Counted from the stretch's first letter, positions 1 through 13,120 are shown. The stretch is DNA of 64,000 bases from Emydura subglobosa (GCA_007922225.1 ML679954.1:21145743-21209742); one strand, 5' to 3'. A program made the numbers and translations. Notes: generated by a model not told the origin, from the sequence alone.

Positions 1-702
1 TACACAAATAAGTTGTATTTCAGTTGATTTCACTGTGGTCATAAAAGTGATCTGTAGCAATAACAGTTATTAAAAAGGCCTTCCTCTAAAGTGATCTGGA
101 CCATACAAAATGTACATTTTCTCAAATGTGTCATATTCTCACACAAAAATAATTTAAAAATAACCGAAAACAAGCCATCACTATAAAATAGTTTATTTTT
201 TCTCCTCAAGTTATTAATCAACAGCCCTCCAGAAAATGGCAGACAGCCAATGAACAATTCAACAGACTCTTCTCTCTGTCTCTGGTTAACAGAAGCTACA
301 GTGTTTATCTGTCCAAAGTAAAATTCTGGGTTAAGGTAGCTGATTAAACCTTTTACAATAAGCAACACATCTTAGATCTGGGGGGGGAGGAATATTCTAT
401 TTTATACTGCCAAACATTTACTCGTTCAATCAATCATTACATTTTTGTGTCTAATTTTATGCATAACACACTCAGAATGTACAACATGATTCCTGTTTTT
501 TCATTTGCACCATGTATAGCACAGCTAATTAAAAACAATAGTCCTTGTGTTAAGTGGAATAAAATTCAGTGTGACTAACAATATGTTCCTCATTTTATCT
601 ATTTCCCTTTTTTAAATATACATGGACAAAAGCAGATATAAACTATTAGGACAATGACAATGGAGAGAGTGCTGCCACCTTTTGGTCATCTATATAAACA
701 GT
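1..702. other. Non-coding, nothing recognised
   Basis: AT-rich sequence. Short frames lack codon bias or recognisable domains. A G8 run lies near 380. Confidence 0.6.
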
Positions 703-748
703 TCCAGAGGGGTAGCCGTGTTAGTCTTTATACAGCAAAAACAACAGT
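703..748 (+). repeat. tRNA-derived SINE head fragment (turtle Cry-type)
   Basis: CCAGAGGGGTAGCCGTGTTA followed by GTCTTTATACAGCAAAAACAACA is the 5' head of a SINE that I recall as abundant in turtles. TAGCCGTGTTAG resembles a tRNA A box. Only the head remains. Confidence 0.7.
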
Positions 749-2367
749 GTCATAGAAAAGACAGTAATATTTTTCCCCTATAAAAATAATCTGTATTGGA
801 AACTAGTTTTATTTTGTAAGCACGATGGTGGGTCCCACTCCTGGTTATGGCCCGTGGATGTTACCAGAGATAAATGATTATTAATAATAATATTTCAATG
901 AGTCAATGATGCTTTTATGCTACTTGTCTATACTATATATATCAAAGAGTTTAGTTCACATGATGTAAGGGAAAGATTTTGAATTAAGTAAATAGGTAGG
1001 GCTATAAAGTCTTCTGAGTGCTAGGAAAGCAGAGTTCACCAATATCTGACCTAGAGATGGGATAGTGGTAGAATACCTTCAGAGTAACAAAAGCACTACA
1101 TTACCATTCTGAAAGCCAGAATATGATGAGTGCAATTATGACAGAGGCAGGGTTTTTTTTTTTTTTTAAAAATCAATGGCTTGGTGCCAAAAAAGCTATT
1201 TTTCCCTTATTTCAGCTCTTACAAGAAGATATACCAAAAACCTTCCCAGGGAAATGATTTTTAATAGAAAAAAAATTATTCCTAACAATATAAGTGTGTT
1301 GGGACTAGGGATAGGCAAATCTTGGGGTAGTTACTTTCATAGAAACCCCTCAAAATATTTTTGCATTCAGAAAACTAAGTTACGTTGAGGGGGATGGGGT
1401 GTTTGTTTTGTTTGTTTGTTTTTCAAGCGCTTTTTCAGAGGATATCTTCATAGCTAACAGAAAGCCTTTACTATGTATTAAGGATGGGAGAACAACCAAA
1501 AAGCTAAGCCAGCACAAGTGAGTGGCCTACCGCTCACTCCGATCTATGCTGTTTTTGGCAGTCTCTCCTAAGTGAAACATGAACCAAACACTCAAGACTG
1601 AGCCGAACTTTCAAAGTCACAATGTACATACATGAGTTTGAAATTAGACAAGAATGAGTTTGCTCATTGCTAGTTAGGATTCCCTCCCACCCTACAGAAA
1701 TAAGTTTAACTGCCTGTAAGCAGTGGATGGCCCATGGAATAGTGCTGAGTTCATCTATCTGGTTTGCAAAGTTCTTGTTCCATGTTGGATGTATGTATGA
1801 TTTTAGTGCTCATACAAGTCCCAGTGGGACACTGAGCTCACTTTATTCTCAGAAAAGGCAACATACATGCAGCAACAGTTCAAGCTTCTCCATACCATCC
1901 TACCAACATACCTATCTCATACTAGAAGGTCTGTGTCTAGACGGGAATGAGTGGTCCGTTTGCCATGTCAATTAAATCTCTAGCCTTTCTACTGAGTCTA
2001 GGCAGCAAGTATGGCAACTGGTCTGGTTTCTGTGATTTGTACTGACTGAGAACTGGACTGACACCAACACTCATTTCAAACATGACACCAAAACAATCAT
2101 CATCCGGTAACTTTCAGTCACTACCACTCTATAGCCTCTTCAATAAACCCTTGGGCCATGCAGTCACCCTTTCCTTTTCTCCTCTTTTCCTCATCCCCTC
2201 TTAACAACTTTGCTCAAGATCAGGTTTCACACATCTTACTCTTCCAATCCTTCTCCAATCATGAGTCACAGTTATTCTGATCTCTTCTGGAAAATCTGCA
2301 GCCCTTTCCCTCATGTGGCATCCTGAAATTTTATTTTAGAAAACACTGAATTAACGTACATGGAGAA
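749..2367. other. Non-coding, nothing recognised
   Basis: AT-rich, with a T-run near 1153-1167 and a (TTTG)n-like stretch near 1402-1422. No gene or repeat family identified. Confidence 0.6.
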
Positions 2368-2468
2368 GGAGATTTTCAAAACCACCTAAGGGATTTAGGA
2401 GCACAAGTCCTATTAACTTTCACTGTGACATGTGCTCCTAAATATCTTAAGCACTTTTGGAAAATCTC
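2368..2468. mobile_element. Hairpin (foldback) MITE of about 100 bp
   Basis: The left arm GGAGATTTTCAAAACC...TTTAGGAGCACAAGTC pairs with the right arm GACATGTGCTCCTAAA...TTTTGGAAAATCTC around a loop of about 17 bases. Nearly the whole element is palindromic. I recall such 'GAGATTTTCAAA' palindromes as common in turtles and crocodilians. Confidence 0.75.
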
Positions 2469-2689
2469 TCTCATCCTTCCTTGTTTGTTAGTAATCAGCT
2501 GAGACAGAAAAACCAATGAGGGGGGGACACAAGGCTCTGAAAATTCCACGACTTTCACCTCACAGAATTTCCAATCACTGGCCGTGTAACCGTAGCTACT
2601 GGAGTCAATGGATAGTGACCTGTTATCTGATGTCACTCATGCTATTATTTGTTTGTAATACGGCAAAGTCTAGTGGTGCCAGTCAAGAA

Positions 2690-2810
2690 TCAGGGCCCGA
2701 TTGCACTAAGCATCATGCAAACACTTCTTAACATTGTCCCTGCCCCAAAGAGCTTGCAATCTAGGTTGCCAACCAGGTACACAGACCAAACAAAGAGGGA
2801 GGAGGCCAGA
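2690..2810 (+). repeat. MIR-like interspersed repeat
   Basis: TGTCCCTGCCCCAAAGAGCT and TGCAATCTAGGTTGCC, after a CAGGGCCCGATTGCAC start, match a reptile repeat seen again at 56935-57075 and, reversed, near 12640-12730 (TTGTAAGCTCCTTGGAGCAG). Family name not certain. Confidence 0.6.
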
Positions 2811-4859
2811 GTAAAACAAGCATCTTTTAGCAGAATGAACGCTAGCCATAATGTTTTGCCAGGTGAATGAGGGCCACCAAATAAAGAGTCCTAGCTCTCC
2901 TGTCTGTCACATATTTATTGCAGTTACCCCAGGCAGGAGGTGTGGAAGTAAATACAGGGGAAGAGAACTGCCCCATGAGCAACAGAAAGTGAACACATGG
3001 AGGGGATGACCCTTCATGATACCGCCCCAGCTCCCCTCTCCCTGGTGGCTCCACAGCTCCAGTAGATGGGGCTTCTGTTGAGTCAGATGAAGGGGGTGAA
3101 GATAGCACAAAAACACTTGAACCCTCTCTCACGCCTATATCAACCAAGTTTTCATCCCCTCTCACCACAACTGTGGAGGAGACAAGTTGGCCTGCAGTTA
3201 AACAACGACTCCTATCTGTGTGTCAGAACAGCACAAACGATGACAATAGCAGCATGTAATGACCATAGTTATTCACTGTACAGTTTAAGGAGATTATTTA
3301 AGAAGGCCAAAGTTACTACCGTCTGTTAGACCAAATTATGTTAACAGTCTTACAATCAACAGCACAAACATTCGGATGGGGGGTGGGGAGGGTGGAAGGG
3401 TTGCATTATTTTGAACAATGAGGTGAATGACTGGCATTCTTGGAGGAACAGGATCTGACCTGCTATAAGGAGTCTGGGCTTAGCCTTGGAAAACAAAACA
3501 TTTCTCCTGCAGAGGATTTTGCCCTATCACTGGCTCACAGGTAAGTTCTGAGGCGGGACACTCTGTTCAATACCTATATGCCTGCATAATCACGTATTAC
3601 GGTGGGCACCTTTGGGTTAGATTCACTCCAGCTGGCACAGGGAAATAAATTGCACTTGCTTGTGCCAAAGAGCTGTGCCATGTTTCAGAGGGCATTCATA
3701 CGGAGAGGGCAGGTGGAGTTTTCATCATTGCCCTCTCTGGGGTGGGTTATTTCATCTATTCCACAAATATTGTTAGGGCCTCCAGAGGAGCCATGGAAGA
3801 GGCTGTCAAGTGGATTGACTAGATCAACAGATCATTTCACCAATGTCTCACCTTTTTGACCACATTGGCCCCTGCTTTAAAACAATGTAGCCATTTTTCC
3901 TGCCTTCAGCAACACACACAATCTTGAGCCACCAAAACCTCCCTCAGGACAAACTTTCTGCTGCCAGGGCTATCATATGGTTGTTTACAGCCACAGAATC
4001 TAATGTTAAATAGGAGTGAATCTGGCCTGTTAAGTAAGACAGTATAACTTCCCCTTTAGGTCTTGATATCTCAAAGCGTGTGCAGGGCCAGAATAAAATC
4101 CATGCATGTCTTGGTCCTGAAGTATCAGAGAGCACAGGAAGGAATTAGATTTAAGACTAAAGTATAATTTCCATAAATAAATGTCATTGATGACTATGGG
4201 TACAAAAGAAGCCCCTGCATCTCAGTCCACGCTCACATGAAAATAATGATTTTCTTTATGAGATAAGCACAGAACATGCATTCATTTTCTACAGCATTAT
4301 GAATATGTCCTGATGTGCTAAAATTAAACAAAGACTAATACCTGTTTAGAATGCTCATCATTGCAGCTATCAGATTGCACTATGATTGCAAAAACAAATA
4401 CGACCTCTGGAAATGTGGTTGACCAGAATAAAAGTATTGAAAGAAATGGAGCCAGATGGCTGGATTTGGCTTCCACTTTTTTTAGCTATTTATTTACTAC
4501 ATTTAACAAGTTAACAAATCCTTGCTATGTAAATACCAGAAATAAAAGAATAATTATAGAGTTAGGTTTTGTTTAAAAAGACTTAATACAGGAATATAAT
4601 AATCTTTTATTTAACAGGGTGTTACTATATTACAGCGTAACCATCATTACAATGCCTATAATATGTCATTTCTAGTGATTTTATTAATTTGAGTGAAATC
4701 TCTATATACGCACATATTTAACAGACCTGCTATATCTATCAAAATGTCAATATTCAAGAAAATTGGACAGGTATGCTGGGGGCAGGGGTTGCAGGTGAAT
4801 GTACTTTGCGTGAGTATTGAGTAAAAGGCAACCAAATATCTAAGCATTTATCTGCCCTC
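2811..4859. other. Non-coding, nothing recognised
   Basis: Mixed composition with no convincing exon or repeat. Frames up to about 108 codons overlap each other on both strands and look like chance. Confidence 0.55.
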
Positions 4860-6360
4860 TGTCTATTTTGCTGGGTACGTAATTGGTGTATTAATTTTTC
4901 CACAACCATAACCTCCAATTTTTTTCAACCATTTCTCTATGGTGGAGTTATTTTTCTTTTACCATCGATAGCCTACCAATAGCCTAGCAGATTAGAGATT
5001 AATTCTTCATTTCCTCCTGTGTGACCACTTCCTCTAGGAAGCCACCGGAGGATTACGAAAGGATCACTTGATATTATAAAATATCCAACAATCTGCAATA
5101 TATGGGTTGCATCCCAATACTCTCTAATGACTGGACATGTCCACCACAGATGCATAAAATCTCCTCTTACCACAGTTTAATAGTTATTCCTGTTCAATCA
5201 GTGTGTGTATTATATATACATATAACCTGTCTGGTCTGAAGTACCCCTGAAATAGTATCTTTAAGAAATTTTTTTATTGTGCTACACACTGAGGTTTCTG
5301 GCCCTTTTCCAGATCAAACCCCATTCTTCTGGGGGTAATTTGTCTATCCAGGTCCTTTTCCTAGCGTGTCCTATATGGACTTTATATTTGATTAGGAAAA
5401 TTGTCAACAAAGATAGATGTAAATTATTGATAATGTTTTGTTTCCTAATTGATCAGATGACATCACTTCTATAAAAGTTAGTTTTCTATATAAAACAAGT
5501 TTTCTAGAAAGCTGAGAAACATAATGCCTGACTTAAAAATACTGGTACTGGGGAGAATGAGCCAGTTAAAGTTAGTTTTGAATTCTAAATAAGTTAGAAA
5601 AATTTCTGTACTGAATAGCTGGCCAACGGTGTGTATTGCATAGATCTCACAAACTTCAAAGCTCTTTGGTTCATGATTTGAGTTAAGGTCTGGCTTATTT
5701 GCAATGGGTGTCACTGGTGAGGGAAAAGAATTTATCTCTAGTTCTATTCCAAACCCATAAAGTAGCCTTTGCTAAAGGATGTATGTAAATTTCTAGCAGG
5801 TATGATTTTTTTTAATCCATGGTAGCCCAGTGATGTTTGCAGTGCTGCAATTTTCTTGTTCAATAAACACCCAGTGTTTAGCTGGGTTAGTGTCTCCCCA
5901 ATCCACTATTGCTTTCAGCTTGCAGGCATTGATAGTTCCACAGAATATTTGAAACAGCTAGTCCACCCTGTTTACGGGGTCTGTCAGAGTATCTGCTCTC
6001 AGTCTTTTCTTATTCCACATAAATTCCAAGAACTTCCTTTGTATCCCTGCTAGGGTTTTATCTGGGATTATCCCAGAAAGATTTGGAAACAAGACAGACA
6101 TCCTTGGCAGAATGTTTCATTTTGACTGTAGGTGAGATAATATCTTTTATTGAACCAACTTCTGTGGCTATTCTTCCCAAACAAGAAATTGCATACTTCT
6201 CCCAGTACTCCACGTCCTCATTTGCTCAAGTAGTGGTTTAACATGTAAATCATAGAGTTCATCTATATTGTTTGAGATTTGAATTCCCAGGTATCTTATG
6301 GAATTTCTTGTTCAATTTGTACCCAAATGTTTGCTGGAGGAGTGACTTTCATGCATTTGT
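4860..6360 (-). mobile_element. L1-type LINE fragment, 3' half of ORF2, inactive
   Basis: Minus-strand translation gives, from right to left, L1 ORF2 signatures broken by stops and frameshifts: a NNIDELYDLHVKPLLEQM segment near 6.25 kb; ILPRMSVLFPNLSG around 6.1 kb; RKFLEFMWNKK and a GGLAVSNIL-like motif near 5.95-6.0 kb; YLEFKTNFNWLILP near 5.58 kb; DKLPPEEWGLIWKRARNLS near 5.3 kb; and GDFMHLWWTCPVIREYWD near 5.1 kb, the HxWWxCP block typical of the ORF2 C-terminus. These occur in the expected order for non-LTR L1 reverse transcriptase. The fragment is truncated at its 5' side and carries a SINE piece inside. Confidence 0.8.
6129..6165 (+). repeat. SINE tail fragment inside the L1 remnant
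   Basis: GGTGAGATAATATCTTTTAT followed by TGAACCAACTTCTGT matches the body of the turtle SINE seen at 12953 and 41630. It lies where the L1 ORF2 translation should run on without a break (just before ILPRMS on the minus strand), which points to later insertion into the L1. Confidence 0.55.
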
Positions 6361-9300
6361 ATTACATTAACAACTGAACTGTTAGAGGAAAGATGAGCCC
6401 AATGGGATGAACTGGTTTTTAAAAAAAGCATTGACAAATTTTATGAAAACAATTTGTATATCTGTAACTCATTACCTATTTTGTCTCAGCTCTGTTGTAT
6501 TCTCTGACCTTCGGTATTTGTCACCTTCTTTCGTAACACTTACGGGAAAAAAATTGTACAGATTTAAATCAGTTTAAATGTAAAAGAAGTTAGTTACTAA
6601 AAAAAAATCTGAGGAAAGAAAAATGCCATTGATGTTAGCCTTAGATAAAGAGGTCTGCTTAATTTAATGTCAATAGCTTTGTATTCATTATGGATTTTAA
6701 TGCAAGCAAGAAAGCTAGCTATATCATTTTAACTTAATAGTCAAAGAAAGAATAGGAAGAAAAGTAATTGTTGTACTAAGTTCAAAGAAAAGATTGGCAA
6801 TGAATTTTATGATTTTGGCATTTACAACCACATCAGTCTTATCTCTTCATATGGTCTTGATCTGATTCATGAATTCATCAGATTATTAAAATAATATGAA
6901 TTTTCAATTTATTTAAAATTGAAAAAGAATCAGAGAAAAGACTTAATCTGAAGGCACCTATTTTCACTAGTGCTTGAGATCCAAAACACTTCAGAAAGTG
7001 AACAGAAAATATGGCAAAAGCAGCCTTCTTGTCTACAGTATTTACATGCTTTACATACTTTAAAAATATGTGGCTTATTAATGACTGATTTTTCAACCTC
7101 CCAATATGCTATTTTATTAACATGACAGTCCGTTACTTACAAGTGTCAAGCAACTCCATACTGTGCATGTATCCTTTAAGATGTTTAATATAAAAGATAG
7201 TACAGTATTTATATCCCTCACAATAACAGAATGGATTGTTTTAAGGTTATACAGCCCAGTTGTGATAAAAAAAGAAGGAACCTTACAAAATGATAAATAT
7301 TTTCATTAAAAAACTTTAAAACTAAAAGTTCAAAGATATGTTCGCCTCTCTTATATCTTGTCAAAACATGACTTAGGACCCAAAACTAATCTACTTTCAA
7401 TTTTATTCCATATTTCAGTGCTGTCATAGTACTCAGCAGAGAGTATTGGAATACGATCATTTTTTATTTTGTTGATGTTACAGACAGCTTTATTTCACAA
7501 AGCAATCTTATACTATGTCTACCAGTGGCAGGTCAGAAAGGTCAAACAGTCTATCCTTACAGGTAGAGCTTATTAAATGGCACGTCTATTAAACACAATG
7601 GACAACATAAAGAAACATTTCAGCAAAATATTCTTAACATAGTTCAATGAAGATATGAGTCGAAAGGATAGTAAATAAACTGATACCAATAAGGAATTAT
7701 TGTTGTTTTACAAGCATCTTCAGAATTATGCTTCAAACAAAATAGTTAGAATGAAGAGAAGTAGAAAACCCTTCAGAAAGATCAACTTACTCTGTGCAAA
7801 CATTGGCTTTGTACAGTGCATTTATTGCCACATTTTCAAGGTACTGAAATTTACAATTATGTTTCTAAGTGACTAAACCAAGCTACATTTATGCTACCTA
7901 GGACTCTGCTTTAATTATATGTTACATTAAAAATAATTTTAAAATTGTGTAATACTTTCTTCAGAGCTATCTGCATGTCTGCTTTCTGGCTACTAGACAA
8001 ACATCATGGGGTAATTTTTAGGAAACAACCTCTTTGTAATTATTTGCTTTAGAATGACACTAAAAGTGATCACAGACTGACTTTGGAAATAATTCAGTTA
8101 CATATATCAAAAGAATAAACTCTAAATAATGAGGAATATGTGGACTTTACAAGATATTATATGAATGTTTTAACTGAAAAGGATGTATGTGTTTTCTGGG
8201 GCCAGAAGAAAACATTTATTCATATATAACTGTGATTTTATCTATTTTTCTGGCATCCTTTGATTGTTGTACTATTTACCAGTGAACTTACCTACCATAT
8301 GTTAAATCTTATTATTTCAATATTTATGTTTGCATAACTGTATTTACAAAAGAGGAACAAAAATAGGATATCTGTAGGATGTAAAGTTTATATATTCAAA
8401 TAATGACTCAAATTCTTTATCTTTAGACTTACTTTGATCAGAATGCAAGGGTTAAGTATTTTTAATTGACTTTTTAAAAACCAATACCTGAATTTTGGTA
8501 CCTATGATCTCTTATATGGACTTTACTAAACAAAGTACTTGGATCCATTGTTATCAGTAGATTCACCTAGTCCCATAATTAAAAAGATACAGAAACATAA
8601 AACATGATTTGTTAAAGTTTACAATTACCTTCTCTCACAGCTTCACTCTAAATGCACTGTCCTTGCTTTAACACACAGTAAATCATCTACCTAAATGTAT
8701 TTGCACCCAATCATTTTTTAAAGTCACAATCTTTGTAGTGTCAACTTGTCAAGGGTCAAAGGGAAGAACAGGCAAGATTCCCAAATCAATCTGCTTGTAG
8801 AAACTGTCTCATTTCATTTCAAATTACCTGCTGTGTCTGAAGCAGGCTATGGACAAACTGCCTTCCTCCATAAACCATGACAGCACAGGTCGAACTTATG
8901 TGATCATTCATAAGGGGAGAGTCATGCTGGGTCTGTCATTAACTACTTTTAAACTGCTGTGCAGGGTTAAGTGATCTTGCAGGGCAGCAGCAGATATAAA
9001 TACTATTTGGACAGTTTAATGTCAAGAGACAACTCCTCTGGGATTAAAACTGTGTAACCCAATAGTACAGTTGTCGATATAAGGATTAAGGTACTTTGGG
9101 ATGGTTTCTTAGAGTCATACCTTTGCATGTGTTTTGTATGTTATTCAGATATCAGATCCAGAATACAGCTGTATACATTGCCTTGTAACAGACTCCCTGA
9201 AAATATTAAAATAATTTCAGCCTCTTGGTGTCCAAATACTTGTGATCTTTGAAGTAAGCACTCTGAGATGGTCTACTTCAGTCCTTGTGAAACTGACCAG

Positions 9301-11210
9301 CGCATGAGAGAATACCGCTAGTCTGAGCATATAAATATGTTGCAGCAACTAACAGTGCATCAGGCTATATGATCATTGGTCAAGTGGAATACTACCCCAT
9401 CCCTCCCAGATAAAAGCAGCTACCCATGACAATCAATACCTCTCACAAACACACCCATTCAGCCCTTGGGAAATTTTGGTCACGTCAGTCTTCCTGAGCT
9501 AAAACTAGGAAGACAAAGAACGCTGAATGTGTTCCCTTAAACGGGACCTGCCAGCTATAACTTCATCTAAAGAGGAGTCATTAGGCCTGTCTGTGACTAA
9601 GAAGTGAAGACAAATTTCAGTAAAAACCAAATATCATGAGATATTAAAACGTGAATAGAAATACTACTACTTTGCCCTTCTACAGCAACTTCTACACGAG
9701 CATTTCAAACCTAACATAACTTGCAGATTCCCCCCACAGTGCAGGATGCTAGTGAATATGATTCCCTTTCATTAAGGACTGTCTGCCTGCCTGCTTTTAC
9801 ATTTGTTTTATCCAGTTCAATTGTTTATTTAAAAAAAAGGTACAACACATTTGATTTCCAAACCACAGCTCTATTTGCAGATGGGTGTTAAACATTTGGA
9901 AAAGGGTAAACATATATATGATGGTTTTTGCGTGTATTAAAACACTTTTATGGTGAGTCCCTGGCACTCAGTAGAACCATACTGAGATCATTCTCAAAGA
10001 ACTCTATGGATCTTTCAGGGCTAAAAACAAACAATACACTGTAATTGTGGCACCAGAATGATCAGTAACTTACAATAGTCAGAAGGATCAAAGTAATTCT
10101 TACCAGTGTGGCCCTTTACAGAGTATTTTTCAAATGAGTTTAATATGGCAAATGATTGAGAAATTAATTAAAGATGAAGAACTTCTGGGAGATGCTGGAT
10201 AGATGATTCAATCTCATATGGAATATATGTATTGGTCAATTTTGGCAGCTAAGCACACCACCTTTAAAAGTATTCTAGACAACTACTGACGTTCAAAATG
10301 AAGTATAGAAAACTCCTTATATTTCATTGCAAGTAGCATTCTTGCTCCAAATATACTTACAGTTATTTTACATTCAAATAAAGCCTGAGAGGTGATGTCT
10401 CAGGGAAGAACGCTTCAGCAATAAAATATGCGTGAAGGATTCTTGAGTGAAATAACTGAAGTTGGAGTCACATTCTGTACTAACAATCAGACCTGTGGCC
10501 CCTCAGTAACATCCACAGAGATCTTCAGAGAAGTTGAGCTTTCCACAAGAGCTGTATTCTTTGCATTAATCTAGTCATGCAATGAGCTAACATGTAAACT
10601 AACAGGAATACCTTAGGACATATGCTATTCCTGAAACTCTACAGAGAAAGAATTACAGTTTGGGGAGCTGACATAAAGTAGCAGTTTTAAATAATGATTA
10701 AGGTTGACTGACTTTTCCCCATGAAAGGCAGCAAGTTATAGTGAATTGAAGACATAATGCTAATACAGCCAACATAATTAAGATGCAGAGAAAAAAGATA
10801 GCATTGCATACAAACTTACTGAAGCAACATGCAGGAAAGCAAAACACAGTTACTGCACTGAAATAATGATGATATTTATTATTCTGCTCAGTTAAGGACT
10901 GCAGATGCGTCTGTGAATATTAAATTCACATCCCAAATGTCACCAATTTCACAGATGTTAGGGTGCTGTTCAGGAAAACAAAACACCACATTTGTCAAAA
11001 CTAGAAGAAGAAATCTGTTGGGCATACCATTAAAAACTTTCGTCCAAATCCTACAGGTCTCACTCAGGTAACATGTCCATTGACTTCACTGTGAATTTTA
11101 TCTCTGTAAGGGCTGCATGAATTTGCCCATTAGGCAAGTCCCTTGATTTAATAGAAGCCTACAAGGATAATGCAGGAAATAGCATAGGAACCAATGGAAA
11201 CCTCAAGACT
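6361..11210. other. Long AT-rich interval without recognised repeats
   Basis: Almost 5 kb in which I recognise no transposon and no coding frame beyond chance length. A moderately GC-balanced patch at about 8690-9100 stands out and holds GTCAAGGGTCAAAGGG (8748-8763), which contains nuclear-receptor half-site-like AGGGTCA. Such repeat-free stretches beside developmental regulators often hold enhancers, but conservation cannot be judged here. Confidence 0.45.
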
Positions 11211-11340
11211 ATAGAATCATTAGGACTGGAAGGACTAGTCCAGTCCCCGGCATTCAAGGCAGGACCAAGCATTATCTAAACCACCCCTGACAGGTGTCTG
11301 TCCAATCTGCTCTTAAAAATCTCTAGTGACAGAGATGACT
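11211..11340 (-). mobile_element. CR1 LINE 3' tail, antisense
   Basis: TAGAATCATTAGGACTGGAA, GTCCAGTCCCCGGCATTCAA and CAGGACCAAGCATTATCTAA, then AATCTGCTCTTAAAAATCTC, match the reverse complement of CR1 3' ends as I recall them from turtles and birds. It is heavily 5' truncated, as usual for CR1. Confidence 0.8.
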
Positions 11341-11394
11341 ATCATAACTACATCATGCATCTTCCCCCCACACACACACACCACTTGTTAAAAG

Positions 11395-12740
11395 ATTAAT
11401 AATGCTGCAAAGTCAAGCACTCAGAAGTTAGAAAATGCCAGGATTAAAGTTGCCTGTGCAACCTTAATTCTGTCCCCTTGTGCATATACATTATGACACA
11501 GTCTTTAAATACATGATCACATCCTATTTTTTCCCCACACACTCCCACACACACACGTTCCCCATCAAGTCTTAGTGTACCCCCTGCAGCTTTGTCCCAG
11601 CCCTTTTGCCCAGCCAATCCCAATTCTCCTCCTGCAAACTGCAAACAATCAGATCAGTCTTCACTCACCTCCTTTCACCCACCCCATAAATTCTCAGTCC
11701 CCATTGTCTTTACCCATTTTCCCCCGACCAAACTCCTTATCTAATTTCCCCTAACTACTGGCGACGAGTCCTTCCTTGCTTCCCAGACTCCTTGCCCACC
11801 CAGTTGTAGTTTCCCCAACTCCCAGTCCAAGTCCTCTTGCCCAACCAGTCTCTGTCTCAACCCAGCTCCCAATCCCAGGCTCCATCTCCCACTTTGCTAG
11901 CCTCCAGTCTCAGTTTCCACCATCCTCAAGACTCCCTATCCCAATCTACTCTCCCTGCCTCTCCTCCATAGCTCTGGCTCTTGTTTCCTCTGCATTCAAA
12001 TCAGGTAGCTTCTTCCTGGGCCCAGCAGAGGGGTCAGTGAGAGCACAGGAGAGACAGCCTTCCTTAGTTCAAACGGTTGCCCAAACCTATACCTAGCATG
12101 ACCTTCAGCAAGCCAGTGTTTCAGTTGTAGGGAAAGTCCTGCTCAGTCCTAGACTGCAGCATGTCAGTGCAGATGGAATCTTTGGGGGAGTTTAGCTGCT
12201 AAAATCTCTATTGAGCATGTGCAAACTGATTTTTCAAAGCCTTTTAACTTGGCCGTATTCGGGCAGATTTTCAGAGACATGGCAAAAGACACATCCCTGA
12301 CAAAAAGGGCACCTCCCTGCCAAATGTCAAGTCTCTGCTCTAAAGCATGGAGGTGCTAGAGCTTCTCACACAAAAGATCAAGACTTTTTAATGTAGGTGA
12401 AACAGTGCATCTTTCCCTAGATTTATTCTTGAAAATGTCTGAACCATTTTGCCTGAGCTTTTCCAAAAATATTCAGTCTCAAGCAAAAACTCAGCATGGG
12501 AAATTTCAACCTAAATGATTGAATGAATGATAATGTTATAAGCAACTGAAAATAGGGTCTTATAATGGGAAGCGTTGGGCAACCTTAATAGTAGATAGTA
12601 CTCCCAGCCCCTCCTATAATAATAGAGCTGTAGTTGTAACATCTGTATATTGTAAGCTCCTTGGAGCAGACACAATCTTTTTAGTGTTTGGAAATCACCT
12701 AGCACATAGTGGGAGTGTTTGTCAATAAATAATCATTTAA
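11395..12740 (+). repeat. Composite interspersed repeat with internal pyrimidine-rich minisatellite (copy 1)
   Basis: Three parts are seen: a head (11403-11540: AAGTCAAGCACTCAGAAGTT...), a C/T-rich core of degenerate CCCAGTC/CTTGCCCA units (11540-12010), and a tail (12166-12620: ...GCAGATGGAATCTTTGGGG... to AGCAACTGAAAATAGGG...). The head contains the small hairpin TTAAAGTTGCC/GCAACCTTAA. Head and tail recur elsewhere in the window. A MIR-like tail follows (about 12640-12740). The family is not known to me. Confidence 0.65.
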
Positions 12741-12952
12741 ACCTAACCCTATCGCTACAGAATAACCAGTACACTCAGTAAATAATGGTATAATGCAAGC
12801 ATTTTCTATTTCTTATAAAGTTAAGCATGCTGCTTACAGGCAAAAAATGGAAAAAGCAGAAAAAACTATTCACATAATCTATATACAAATCCCAGATGTT
12901 TACACTAATGTTTTAGCAGCTAAAACAGTTAAATGATTCCGGATTGTTTATA

Positions 12953-13120
12953 TGCAGTGTTGTCGTAGCCATGTCAGTCCCAGGATATTAGAGACTCAAG
13001 TTGGGTGAAGTAGTATCTTTTATTGGACCAAGCTTACACAGATCTCTTATTCAGTTCTTCTCTCTCACCAACAGAAGTTGATCCAATAAAAGATATTACC
13101 TCACCCGTCTTGTCCCTCCA
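12953..13120. repeat. Two SINE copies in inverted, head-out arrangement
   Basis: A plus-strand copy runs from 12953 (TGCAGTGTTGTCGTAGCCAT) to about 13030 (ATCTTTTATTGGACCA). It is followed at 13066-13120 by the reverse orientation (CACCAACAGAAGTTGATCCA and AAAGATATTACCTCACCC). The arms are complementary over about 40 bases, making a possible stem-loop. The A-box-like TAGCCATGT marks the plus-strand copy's head. Confidence 0.7.
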
